A DNA stretch of 64,000 nucleotides from positions 62,001-126,000 of the forward strand of contig NZ_NNRL01000143.1 in the NCBI RefSeq assembly GCF_002252505.1. Reading direction: 5' to 3'. The number at the start of each line of letters is the position of its first letter. The first letter of the stretch is position 1. Of the stretch, positions 25,298 through 33,309 are shown one piece after another. The position numbers and the translations under genes were made by a program. The DNA is from Brucella grignonensis (GTDB lineage Bacteria; Pseudomonadota; Alphaproteobacteria; Rhizobiales; Rhizobiaceae). The notes under the pieces are model-generated. The model saw only the letters and a list, made by a program, of their open reading frames with translations. It was not told where the DNA came from and searched no databases.

Positions 25298-26599
25298 ATG
25301 AAACCTATTCCGGTCACTGAGAAGTTTTCCGTCGTCGGGCAAATTCAGCCGAGCGATTTCGCGGAACTACGCCGTCTCGGCTTCAAAACAGTCATCAACA
25401 ATCGCCCTGATGGCGAAGATACGACGCAGCCAGGATCTGATGCGGAAGAAGCGGCAGCCAAGGCTGCTGGGCTCGACTACGTATTCATTCCCGTTACCAG
25501 TACATGCATGCCGGAAAACGACGTTCGCCGTTTTGCCGAGACAATCGTCGCCTCGGACGGCCCGGTGATTGCGCACTGCCGGTCCGGCGCCCGCTCTTTC
25601 TACATGTGGATTCTGGCCGGTGACGCTGAAGTTGATGGCTTCAGCGACGACAAGCTGATCGCCGTCGCAAGCGATGTGGGCATCGCGCCGGACGCATCAC
25701 GGGCCTGGCTCGCTTCGCACCGTCGTATCAGCAAACCTGACGTGAAGGGATTCTACGATCCCAAAACCGGCAGCATCCAATATGTCGTCAGCGATCCGGC
25801 GACGAATGCATGTGCGATCATCGACCCGGTTCTCGACTATGACGAGAAGTCCGGGGCGACCAAGACCGAACATGCTGACGAGATTCTCGCTTATGTCGCC
25901 GAGCATGGCCTTATAGTCGAATGGATCCTCGACACCCATCCGCATGCCGATCACTTCTCGGCGGCCCGTTACCTAAAGGAAAAGACCGGAGCATCGACAG
26001 CGATCGGCGCCCGTGTCGTCGATGTGCAAACGCTGTGGAAGAAGATCTACAACTGGCCGGACTTTGCGAATGACGGCAGTCAGTGGGACCGCCTGTTCGA
26101 GGAAGGGGAGACTTTCAAGCTCGGCACGATCGACGCGAAAGTGATGTTTTCGCCCGGACACACGCTCGCCTCGATCACCTATGTCATCGGAGACTCCGCG
26201 TTCGTCCACGACACGCTGTTCATGCCGGATTCCGGCACGGCGCGGGCCGATTTCCCGGGCGGCAGCGCCAAGCGGCTATGGCGATCCATTATGGATATTC
26301 TCTCGTTGCGTGACGAAACACGCATCTTCACCGGCCACGACTACCAGCCGGGCGGGCGCAAGGCCTTGTGGGAGAGCACAGTCGCCGTGCAGAAGCACTC
26401 CAACCCACATATCGCCGGGCAGACCGAGGAGAGCTTCATCGCCTTGCGGGAAGCCCGCGATGCCACGCTGCCAATGCCCAAGCTCATTCTGCATGCACTT
26501 CAGGTGAATATGAACGGGGGAAGACTTCCAGAGCCGGAAAGCAATGGCCGAAGGTATCTCAAGATTCCACTCGATGCGCTTGAGGGGGCGGCTTGGTGA
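25298..26599 (+). CDS. blh: Bifunctional sulfurtransferase/persulfide dioxygenase
   Basis: The 433-residue protein has two domains. Residues 1-110 form the DUF442/phosphatase-like sulfurtransferase with NNRPDGE and HCRSGARS (Cys94). Residues about 150-433 form a metallo-beta-lactamase persulfide dioxygenase with THPHADH (HxHxDH at 214-219), SPGHT, DTLFMPD and GHDYQPGG. In Agrobacterium and Xylella the Blh fusion oxidises glutathione persulfide to sulfite and moves sulfane sulfur to thiosulfate. It fits directly downstream of SQR chemistry. A 1-bp stop/start overlap (TGATG) links it to the YeeE genes and to TauE. Confidence 0.88.
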   Translation: MKPIPVTEKFSVVGQIQPSDFAELRRLGFKTVINNRPDGEDTTQPGSDAEEAAAKAAGLDYVFIPVTSTCMPENDVRRFAETIVASDGPVIAHCRSGARSFYMWILAGDAEVDGFSDDKLIAVASDVGIAPDASRAWLASHRRISKPDVKGFYDPKTGSIQYVVSDPATNACAIIDPVLDYDEKSGATKTEHADEILAYVAEHGLIVEWILDTHPHADHFSAARYLKEKTGASTAIGARVVDVQTLWKKIYNWPDFANDGSQWDRLFEEGETFKLGTIDAKVMFSPGHTLASITYVIGDSAFVHDTLFMPDSGTARADFPGGSAKRLWRSIMDILSLRDETRIFTGHDYQPGGRKALWESTVAVQKHSNPHIAGQTEESFIALREARDATLPMPKLILHALQVNMNGGRLPEPESNGRRYLKIPLDALEGAAW

Positions 26600-27018
26600 T
26601 GGAAGCCTATTATTCTCCTCTCGCCGGCGGCGCACTCATTGGCCTATCTGCCAGCCTCCTCATGCTTCTTAACGGCCGGATAGCGGGGATCAGCGGCATC
26701 GTCGCCGGTATCCTGGGTAAGCGCAATGGCCGCTTCCTTCACGACGCAGCGTTCGTCGCGGGACTTCTTCTTGCCCCCATGATCTATTTCGCGATCTACG
26801 GCGCTACTCCACAAGTGCAAATATCTGCCGGATGGCCGCTGCTGCTCGTTGCGGGACTTCTCGTCGGTTTCGGCACGCGCATGGGTTCGGGCTGCACCTC
26901 GGGCCACGGCATTTCGGGTCTTGCCCGTTTGTCTCCAAGATCCTTCGCGGCAGTAGCAACGTTTCTCGTCGCGGGTGTTCTTACCGTGTTGGCGATGCGG
27001 GCTGGAGGCTGGCTATGA
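26599..27018 (+). CDS. YeeE/YedE-family sulfur transporter, first half
   Basis: This 139-residue membrane protein (about four helices) contains the family signature MGSGCTSGHGISGL with its conserved cysteine in the pore. YeeE/YedE proteins move thiosulfate or sulfur compounds across the inner membrane. It is one half of a split pair; the partner is encoded directly downstream with an ATGA overlap. Each half would supply about four helices, which together match the fused YeeE form. Its place after blh fits import or export of thiosulfate made or used by the pathway. Start at 26599 is set by the overlap with blh. Confidence 0.85.
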   Translation: MEAYYSPLAGGALIGLSASLLMLLNGRIAGISGIVAGILGKRNGRFLHDAAFVAGLLLAPMIYFAIYGATPQVQISAGWPLLLVAGLLVGFGTRMGSGCTSGHGISGLARLSPRSFAAVATFLVAGVLTVLAMRAGGWL

Positions 27019-27443
27019 ACAGGCTGCTGCACACGCTGTCATCTCTTACGGCCGGGCTTCTTTTCGGCTTGGGGCTGGCAATCTCCGGCATGCTCAATCC
27101 GGCGAAAGTCCAGGGCTTTCTCGACATCAGTGGTGCGTGGGACCCGAGCCTCGCCTTCGTTCTTGGTGCCGGCCTTATTGTTTCCTTCGTCGGTTACAGG
27201 CTGGCCTTCGCACGCAATAAGCCCATGTTCGATGATCAACTCCATCTGCCGACCAAAACCCGCATTGACGGCCCACTCATCATTGGCTCGGCCATCTTCG
27301 GTGTGGGTTGGGGACTGGCTGGCTTCTGCCCTGGCCCTGCAATCACCGCGCTTTCGCTTGGAATGATCGCGCCAGTGATCTTTGCCGTCGCCATGCTCGC
27401 CGGAATGCTTGTGCATGATCGCTTCATGGCAGGAAAGGGGTGA
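27015..27443 (+). CDS. YeeE/YedE-family sulfur transporter, second half
   Basis: The ATG at 27015 overlaps the stop of the first half. The product has 142 residues with about four helices. GLGLAISGMLNPAKVQGFLDI and FGVGWGLAGFCPGPAI are the matching signature blocks, the latter carrying the conserved pore cysteine. It most likely assembles with the preceding subunit. The next gene (TauE) starts 3 bp after its stop, so the whole blh-yeeE-yeeE-tauE set is one operon. Confidence 0.85.
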   Translation: MNRLLHTLSSLTAGLLFGLGLAISGMLNPAKVQGFLDISGAWDPSLAFVLGAGLIVSFVGYRLAFARNKPMFDDQLHLPTKTRIDGPLIIGSAIFGVGWGLAGFCPGPAITALSLGMIAPVIFAVAMLAGMLVHDRFMAGKG

Positions 27444-27446
27444 GAA

Positions 27447-28226
27447 ATGTTCGCCAACCTTGGCCCTGCGCTCGCCTCGGGCGGCCTTGTCGGGTTCTCT
27501 CTTGGACTGGTCGGCGGCGGCGGCTCAATCCTCGCGACGCCGCTTCTCCTCTATGTCGTTGGCGTGACGCAACCGCATATCGCAATCGGTACGAGCGCGC
27601 TTGCCGTTTCAGTTAACGCATTCGCCAATCTGATTGGCCACGCTAAGAGCGGCAATGTCCGCTGGCGTTGCGCTGTTATCTTTGCCGGGGTCGGCACGGT
27701 CGGCGCGCTTGCCGGATCGACACTTGGCAAACTGGTCGACGGTGAGCGGCTGCTGTTTTTATTTGGCCTCCTCATGATCGTGGTCGGCGCGGTTATGCTG
27801 CGGCCGAAGCCCAAGATCGCATCTCCTGAAAAGCCTGTCGATCTGCGCACCTGCCTCACTACCGCTGCTATCGCCTTTGTCGCCGGCATGACTTCCGGCT
27901 TCTTCGGGATCGGCGGCGGCTTCCTTATCGTGCCGGGCTTGATGCTTGCCACCGGGATGCCAATGATCAATGCCATCGGCTCATCGCTTCTTGCCGTTGG
28001 CAGCTTTGGGCTCGCAACCGCGCTCAACTATGCCATCTCGGGGCTTGTCGACTGGCCCATCGCATTCGAATTCATCGTCGGTGGCATCATTGGCGGCGTC
28101 ATTGGCATGATGCTCGCCAACCGTCTGGCGTCCGGCAAAGACACACTCAACCGGCTTTTTGCGGGGCTTATCTTCGCTGTTGCCGCCTACGTCCTTTATC
28201 GCAGCGCCGGGGGCTTGGCCGCTTGA
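27447..28226 (+). CDS. TauE/SafE-family sulfite/organosulfonate exporter
   Basis: The product has 259 residues with about eight hydrophobic helices in two homologous halves. The repeated glycine-rich starts LVGGGGSILATPLL and FGIGGGFLIVPGLML are the TauE/SafE signature. Such proteins export sulfite or sulfonate-like anions. This would relieve sulfite produced by the persulfide dioxygenase activity of Blh. It is the fourth gene of the operon (3-bp gap) and is followed after 38 bp by an AhpD-like gene. Its anion is not demonstrated by the sequence. Confidence 0.83.
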   Translation: MFANLGPALASGGLVGFSLGLVGGGGSILATPLLLYVVGVTQPHIAIGTSALAVSVNAFANLIGHAKSGNVRWRCAVIFAGVGTVGALAGSTLGKLVDGERLLFLFGLLMIVVGAVMLRPKPKIASPEKPVDLRTCLTTAAIAFVAGMTSGFFGIGGGFLIVPGLMLATGMPMINAIGSSLLAVGSFGLATALNYAISGLVDWPIAFEFIVGGIIGGVIGMMLANRLASGKDTLNRLFAGLIFAVAAYVLYRSAGGLAA

Positions 28227-28264
28227 CGCTCGGAGAGTGCGACACGAACCATGGAAGAGAAAAC

Positions 28265-28612
28265 ATGATCGAAGACTGGAAAAAACTGATCGAGAATATG
28301 AATGGTGGGGTAAAGGAGCTTCGCCAAAGCGCACCGGATACGATGAAGTCGTTTTCCGAATTGTCTCGTGCCGCCCATAGCGGTGATGCTCTTGACGGCA
28401 TGACCAAGGAATTGATCGCGCTCGCTCTGGGAGTGGCAACCCGGTGCCAGCCCTGCATCGCCTATCATGCCGAAGGTGCCCTCAAGAAAGGCGCCAGCCG
28501 TGAACAGGTCGCCGAAGCGCTCGCCATGGCGATCTACATGGGCGCCGGCCCGTCGGTGATGTATGCGGCCCAAGCGCTCGAAGCCTTCGACCAGCTTGGC
28601 CCCAGCCAATAG
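28265..28612 (+). CDS. AhpD-like (carboxymuconolactone decarboxylase family) protein
   Basis: The ATG at 28265 gives 115 residues, a single CMD-family domain. The redox-active pair CQPCIAYH (Cys61, Cys64, His68) matches the AhpD peroxidase/thiol-reductase site, and the helix GASREQVAEALAMAI is standard for the fold. It should act in the cytoplasm as a thiol-dependent peroxidase or persulfide-reducing enzyme. It is last in the blh operon, so a role in handling peroxide or reactive sulfur is plausible. The substrate is not known. Confidence 0.83.
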   Translation: MIEDWKKLIENMNGGVKELRQSAPDTMKSFSELSRAAHSGDALDGMTKELIALALGVATRCQPCIAYHAEGALKKGASREQVAEALAMAIYMGAGPSVMYAAQALEAFDQLGPSQ

Positions 28613-28938
28613 CTCTGCGATCTTATTACTGCCGACGCGACGTCAGCTCACCCGGCCGTCGCGATTCGGATGCGCCCAGTTCTATGTCGAAGTCTGGCTA
28701 AGCGAAAGCAATTCGTGCCAGAGCAGCCGGCGGAACAGTCGCTGCGACCGGGTAGGCGTATGTGATGCGCTGCGAGTTGGTGCGGCGTGCAACTGGTCGG
28801 CCCAGGGATTCCGACGGTCGGAAAGTCATCACAGGCGGTCAGATCACGGTCGGCGTCAGATCTCTTAATCCTGCCTTAAGCTTGCACCGCAAGTGACGTG
28901 AGCGTTTACGGTTCAAGATATTCTGATTGGTGACTGAA
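28613..28938. promoter_or_regulatory. CTTAAG box 3 in the 326-bp gap upstream of the DsbG-like gene
   Basis: The box CTTAAT-N5-CTTAAG lies at 28864-28880, 58 bp before the DsbG-like start at 28939. It has the only half-site ending in T, still within the consensus known for PmrA boxes. The rest of the gap (28613-28863) shows no gene and no clear structure, so the AhpD operon probably ends here and a new transcription unit starts. Confidence 0.72.
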
Positions 28939-29721
28939 ATGAAAATGGCTTTGCTCGCAGCCGCCTTCGCAGTGACGCTTGCTGGTTGCAATGATAATGC
29001 TGGCCCGCAATCCAGCAACGGATCCTCCGGAAACGAAGCGATCTTGCAATCGCTTAAGAACCAAGGCGTCACCGTTCATGGCCCCCTGAATGTGCCGGGT
29101 GGGCTCGCGGCATTTGCTGCTAGCGCGGGCACTCAGCCACTCGCCGTTTACATCCTGCCAGATGCAAAATACGCATTGATCGGCACTCTGATCGATGCCC
29201 AGGGCGTCTCCGTTGCCGACGCGGAATTGAAGCGCGTCGTGAGCGAACCGATGGAGCGGGAATCTTGGGCAGCGCTTCAAGCGGCAGCCTGGGTGCAGGA
29301 TGGAGATCCGAAAGCGGGCCGCATTGTTTATGCGTTCACAGACGCGAATTGCCCCTATTGCAATGAGCTATGGCGCTCCGCGCGCCCGTGGGTAGAGGCC
29401 GGAAAGGTGCAGATTCGTCACGTCATGGTGGGTGTCATCCGAGAGGATTCACCCGGCAAGGCCGCGGCGATCCTCGAAGCATCCGACCCACAGGCTGCTC
29501 TCACTCAAAATGAACGGGATCACGATAAAGGTGGCATTGCGCCTCTCAAGACCATTCCCGCCGAGACGAGCGCCAAGCTCAACAGCAATGTTGAACTGAT
29601 GAGGCGACTGGGTTTCAGCGGCACGCCAGGGCTGGTGGCTCAAGGTAGCAACGGCGCACTTACCCTGCAATCAGGTGTGCCCCGCGGGGCTGGGCTTGAA
29701 GCGGTCTTCGGACCCCTCTAA
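28939..29721 (+). CDS. DsbG/DsbC-like thiol isomerase lipoprotein
   Basis: The ATG at 28939 gives 260 residues with a lipoprotein signal (MKMALLAAAFAVTLAGC, acylated Cys17). The N-terminal region resembles the dimerisation domain of DsbC/DsbG. The thioredoxin domain has CPYC (138-141) in FTDANCPYCNELW and a cis-Pro near FSGTPGLV. In this family the enzyme is a periplasmic disulfide isomerase or a protector of sulfenylated cysteines, kept reduced by DsbD. The lipid anchor is unusual compared with soluble E. coli DsbG. Operator box 3 is directly upstream and the DsbD gene follows 107 bp downstream. Confidence 0.83.
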   Translation: MKMALLAAAFAVTLAGCNDNAGPQSSNGSSGNEAILQSLKNQGVTVHGPLNVPGGLAAFAASAGTQPLAVYILPDAKYALIGTLIDAQGVSVADAELKRVVSEPMERESWAALQAAAWVQDGDPKAGRIVYAFTDANCPYCNELWRSARPWVEAGKVQIRHVMVGVIREDSPGKAAAILEASDPQAALTQNERDHDKGGIAPLKTIPAETSAKLNSNVELMRRLGFSGTPGLVAQGSNGALTLQSGVPRGAGLEAVFGPL

Positions 29722-29767
29722 CGGCCGGGGTATAAGCTTTTTCGCCATTTGGTGAAGCCAAACACCC

Positions 29768-29784
29768 CTTAAGTCTGCCTTAAG
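29768..29784. promoter_or_regulatory. CTTAAG box 4 upstream of dsbD
   Basis: Half-sites at 29768-29773 and 29779-29784 are separated by five bases and lie 44 bp before the GTG start of the DsbD gene. The box should drive the dsbD-tlpA unit, possibly reading through to the L,D-transpeptidase at 32572. No stem-loop terminator is visible between the DsbG-like gene and this box. Confidence 0.78.
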
Positions 29785-29828
29785 CTGCCAGTCGGACCTC
29801 TCCCTGCGTAGCCACCTGAAGCGGGAGT

Positions 29829-31682
29829 GTGTCGTTGCTTGCAAGAACTGTCTGGACCCTTTTTGTCGCTGTCGTGATGACTGCCCTGGTGGCGATCTCG
29901 ACGGCTCCCGCTTCTGCGCAAGTGACGTCGACCGGAGCGATGCCGCTGCCCGTCGATCAGGCGTTTCAGCTCTCCGTCACCCGCCAGGATGACGCGAGCG
30001 TAAAGCTTCAGTGGAAGATCGCGCCCGGCTACTACCTCTACGAGGACAAGATAGGCGTGAAGCGGGGCGACGCCGACATTGCGGTTGGCGATCTTCAGGG
30101 CAATGGGCAGAGCAAGGACGATCCGACATTTGGCCAGTCCACCGTCTTTCACGATCACGTTGCCGCCGTGGTTCCTGGGAACGCCTCTACCTCGAGCCCC
30201 CTCGAAGTTCACTATCAGGGCTGCCAGGACGACGGCATCTGTTATCCGCCGATGGTCCGGCATGTCGACGTGACGACACTCGCCATTACCGATCCCGATC
30301 AGCATGATCCTGCCACCCTCGCCAATGACTGGACAGCTCCAGTCTCGACGGCGCCGGCAAGCGGCATCGCGATCGCAGCTGACAATGGCGGCATGATTGG
30401 ATCTCTTCTGAAGGACGGCGGTGTCCTGATGGTATTGGGCAGCTTTATGCTGTTCGGTGTGCTGCTTGCTTTTACACCGTGTGTGTTTCCCATGTATCCG
30501 ATCCTGGCCGGTGCCATCGCTCGACAGGGCGAGGCAGTAACGCCGCTTCGGGGCTTCACGCTTTCTGTCGCTTATGTGCTCGCCATGGCGACAGCATTCG
30601 GCCTGCTAGGCGTGGTCGCTGCCTGGTCCGGCCAGAACCTTCAGATGGCGTTGCAGTCGCCCATCGCTATCGGCGCGGTCTCGGCGCTCTTCATCATTCT
30701 GGCGCTCTCCATGTTCGGCCTCTTCGAGTTGCAACTCCCCTCGTCCTGGGTCAACGCAATCGGTGGCCTTGGCAGCGGTAATCGCGGCTCGATCGCGTCC
30801 GCCGGCCTGCTCGGCTTCACGTCGGCGCTTATCGTAGGGCCTTGCGTCACCGCACCGCTCGCGGGCGCGCTGATCTATATTGCTCAGACAGGCGACGTCG
30901 CTCTTGGCGCAGCGTCGTTATTCGCACTCGGCCTCGGCAAGGGCATTCCGCTGATTGCCTTCGGTACGCTCGGTCCGAAAGCCCTTCCAAAGGCGGGGGG
31001 ATGGATGACGGCGGTGCGACAGGCGTTCGGTTTCGTTTTTGTGGCGACCGCCATCTGGATGGTCTCCCGCATCATCCCGGCGGAGGCCGGTCTCGCGCTT
31101 TGGGCGCTCTTCGCGATAGGGCTGGCCGTCTGGCTCGGGGCGTTCGACACGCTCGGTCCCGACGCCGGCGGCCGGCGCCGGACCGCAAAAGCCGCCGGGC
31201 TGGCGGCAGCACTCTACGGCATCGCCCTTGGTCTCGGCGCTGCAAGTGGCGGCAATGATCCCCTCCGGCCGCTCGGCAACCTCGTTGCGCAACGGGGAGG
31301 CAGCGGTGCGGGTGAGGAATTGTCTTTCCGTACGGCCGGCACCTCGGCGGAGCTCCAGACGCAGATCGCGGCCAGCGACGCCAAGCCAAGCCTTCTCTAC
31401 GTCACCGCTGACTGGTGCGTCACCTGCGCTGTCATCGACCGCAGCGTCTTCCCCGACCCGGCAGTTCAGGCCGACCTTAACCGCTTCAATCTCATCAAGC
31501 TCGACGTTTCCGGCAACACGCCAGCGCAGCAGCAGATCATGCGGAGCCTGCAGGTCGTCGGACCGCCGACGATGATTTTTGTCGACAAACAAGGACGCGA
31601 GACAGCGGGAACCCGACTGGTCGGCGACGTCACCAAGACGACCCTGCGAGCTTCCGTCGAAAAGACGGGGATCGCGCGATGA
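29829..31682 (+). CDS. dsbD: Thiol:disulfide interchange protein DsbD
   Basis: The GTG at 29829 follows CGGGAG; the product has 617 residues. It has a signal peptide (cleaved after SAQ), a periplasmic alpha domain with YYLYEDKI and CQDDGICYPP (cysteine pair), about eight membrane helices with TPCVFPMYPIL and VGPCVTAPLAG (the two membrane cysteines), and a C-terminal thioredoxin domain with ADWCVTCAVID. All six redox cysteines of the electron relay are present, so the protein should carry electrons from cytoplasmic thioredoxin to periplasmic partners: the DsbA-, DsbG- and TlpA-like enzymes around it. It overlaps the TlpA-like gene by 4 bp. Confidence 0.9.
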   Translation: MSLLARTVWTLFVAVVMTALVAISTAPASAQVTSTGAMPLPVDQAFQLSVTRQDDASVKLQWKIAPGYYLYEDKIGVKRGDADIAVGDLQGNGQSKDDPTFGQSTVFHDHVAAVVPGNASTSSPLEVHYQGCQDDGICYPPMVRHVDVTTLAITDPDQHDPATLANDWTAPVSTAPASGIAIAADNGGMIGSLLKDGGVLMVLGSFMLFGVLLAFTPCVFPMYPILAGAIARQGEAVTPLRGFTLSVAYVLAMATAFGLLGVVAAWSGQNLQMALQSPIAIGAVSALFIILALSMFGLFELQLPSSWVNAIGGLGSGNRGSIASAGLLGFTSALIVGPCVTAPLAGALIYIAQTGDVALGAASLFALGLGKGIPLIAFGTLGPKALPKAGGWMTAVRQAFGFVFVATAIWMVSRIIPAEAGLALWALFAIGLAVWLGAFDTLGPDAGGRRRTAKAAGLAAALYGIALGLGAASGGNDPLRPLGNLVAQRGGSGAGEELSFRTAGTSAELQTQIAASDAKPSLLYVTADWCVTCAVIDRSVFPDPAVQADLNRFNLIKLDVSGNTPAQQQIMRSLQVVGPPTMIFVDKQGRETAGTRLVGDVTKTTLRASVEKTGIAR

Positions 31683-32482
31683 ACGCCGTCAGCATCGGCC
31701 CGTTCGTTTTTGCCACGGACCAGTTCGCGGCTCTACTCGGGATATTCGCCTTCACCATCGTGACATCGATCCTGTCTCGCAGAATCGACCCTGTGATCGG
31801 TCGATGGTCGACATGGGCGTTGATCGGCGGGTTGGTCGCAGCAAGGCTCGGTCATGTCGCGCTACATTGGCAGAGCTTCCTAGACGAGCCATGGCGGGTG
31901 ATTGCATTCTGGCAAGGCGGTTTCCAGCCGGTAGCAGGTCTGATCGGGGTCGTGATCGTCAGCGCACTCTTTATCCGATCGTTGAGAGCTGGTCTGGGCG
32001 CATCGGCCGCACTCGGCCTCGCGGTGGTCATCTGGATCGGGGTCGCAGAGCTGACGAGGGCGACCCTGGGGCAGCCCGCACCGACGATTGCCCTGCAGCA
32101 GATGGACGGCCCGCCCATCGCCGTCAGCGACGTTATCGGCAAACCCGCCGTCGTCAACCTCTGGGCAACCTGGTGCCCACCGTGCCGGAGGGAGATGCCA
32201 TTGCTGGCTGAAGTGGCAGCGAGCCGCGACGATGTCTCCTTCCTGTTTGTCAATCAGGGTGAAGGGACGGAAAAAATCCGGTCCTATCTGACGTCCGAAG
32301 GTCTGAAACTTGATCGCGTCCTACTCGACCAATCGATGCAGATCACCCGACATTACGGCGCGATGGGACTTCCTATCACCCTCTTCCTCAGAGCCGATGG
32401 AACGCTCGCATCCCTGCATATGGGTGAAATCTCGCGCGAAGCTCTCACCGCCAATATCGAAAAACTCGCCGGCCCGTCCTGA
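31679..32482 (+). CDS. TlpA-like thioredoxin fused to an LGT-like membrane domain
   Basis: The product has 267 residues. Residues 1-125 form four membrane helices with a pattern close to prolipoprotein diacylglyceryl transferase: ARLGHV, then PWRVIAFWQGGFQPVAGLIGV, which resembles the W-GG-GG segment of Lgt but lacks its catalytic histidine. Residues 130-267 form a TlpA/ResA thioredoxin domain with WCPPC (165-169) and a cis-Pro in MGLPITLFL. It overlaps dsbD by ATGA, so the two are made together; DsbD probably reduces it. Related fusions are described as TlpA/ScsD-like reductases. The Lgt-like half is likely a membrane scaffold. Confidence 0.82.
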   Translation: MNAVSIGPFVFATDQFAALLGIFAFTIVTSILSRRIDPVIGRWSTWALIGGLVAARLGHVALHWQSFLDEPWRVIAFWQGGFQPVAGLIGVVIVSALFIRSLRAGLGASAALGLAVVIWIGVAELTRATLGQPAPTIALQQMDGPPIAVSDVIGKPAVVNLWATWCPPCRREMPLLAEVAASRDDVSFLFVNQGEGTEKIRSYLTSEGLKLDRVLLDQSMQITRHYGAMGLPITLFLRADGTLASLHMGEISREALTANIEKLAGPS

Positions 32483-32571
32483 CTTGGGTCCTCGGCACCT
32501 TGCCAGTCATCCTTCCATCAACGTTCGATCAATTTGCTGGACTGCCAGCCTGAGCCAACAACGAGTACGTA

Positions 32572-33234
32572 ATGCCTACAAAGAATAGAAGCCCAATACT
32601 CCTTTCTCTCTTGCTCAGTATGGCAGTTGCCGGCTGTACCGCGACAACGACAGCAACCACCGCCGTCACCAAGCCGCTTGAACAGTCCCGCGCTGTGGAA
32701 ACCGCAAGCTACGTTGCTCAACCGGACGAAAAATTCCCCGTCGCAGCCGTCGATGTCTCTAAGGTCGATCCGAAAAACCTGCGACAACAGGTTGAGTATC
32801 GCACGTCCCAACCCGCGGGCACGATCGTTGTCGATACCAAGAACCGCTTCATCTATCTGGTGCAGGGCGGAGGCAAAGCTATCCGATATGGTGTTGGGGT
32901 AGGCCGGGAGGGCCTCGAGTTTGCTGGCACGGCGAATGTGGCCTGGAAGCAGGAATGGCCTCGCTGGACCCCTACCCCCGACATGATCAAGCGACAGCCA
33001 GAACATTATGCAAAATGGGCCAAGGGGATGGATGGCGGCCCACAGAATCCGCTCGGCGCGCGCGCGCTCTATCTTTTTAAGGACGGCAAGGACACATTGT
33101 TCCGCATCCACGGCACCAACGAGCCACAGAGCATTGGGCACGCCGTCTCCTCCGGCTGCATCCGGATGATGAACCAGGACGTCATCGATCTCTATCGTCG
33201 GGTGCCGGCGGGATCGAAAGTCGTCGTCATATAA
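32572..33234 (+). CDS. L,D-transpeptidase (ErfK/YbiS type), copy 1
   Basis: The 220-residue lipoprotein has a lipobox near Cys22 (VAGC). The catalytic domain has the family motif HGTN-x7-HAVSSGCIRM with nucleophile Cys196, plus GTIVVDTKNRFIYL and GARALY. L,D-transpeptidases form 3-3 cross-links in peptidoglycan or attach proteins to it, and matter for polar growth of Rhizobiales. The gene lies 89 bp after tlpA with no box of its own, so it probably belongs to the dsbD-tlpA unit. The catalytic Cys would benefit from a reducing periplasmic system. Closely similar proteins lie at 44369 and 47054. Confidence 0.86.
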   Translation: MPTKNRSPILLSLLLSMAVAGCTATTTATTAVTKPLEQSRAVETASYVAQPDEKFPVAAVDVSKVDPKNLRQQVEYRTSQPAGTIVVDTKNRFIYLVQGGGKAIRYGVGVGREGLEFAGTANVAWKQEWPRWTPTPDMIKRQPEHYAKWAKGMDGGPQNPLGARALYLFKDGKDTLFRIHGTNEPQSIGHAVSSGCIRMMNQDVIDLYRRVPAGSKVVVI

Positions 33235-33309
33235 ACATGCTTGCGAAGTTAAATTGTGGTTTGAAACGCAATGACCCGCAGGCCCGCCGAAGCGATGGAA
33301 CGCCGCATC

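Noticed and set aside
23898-25301. A plus-strand open frame of 467 codons opposite the SQR gene
   Set aside because: The minus-strand SQR has all flavoprotein motifs; the opposite frame has none and overlaps the blh start.
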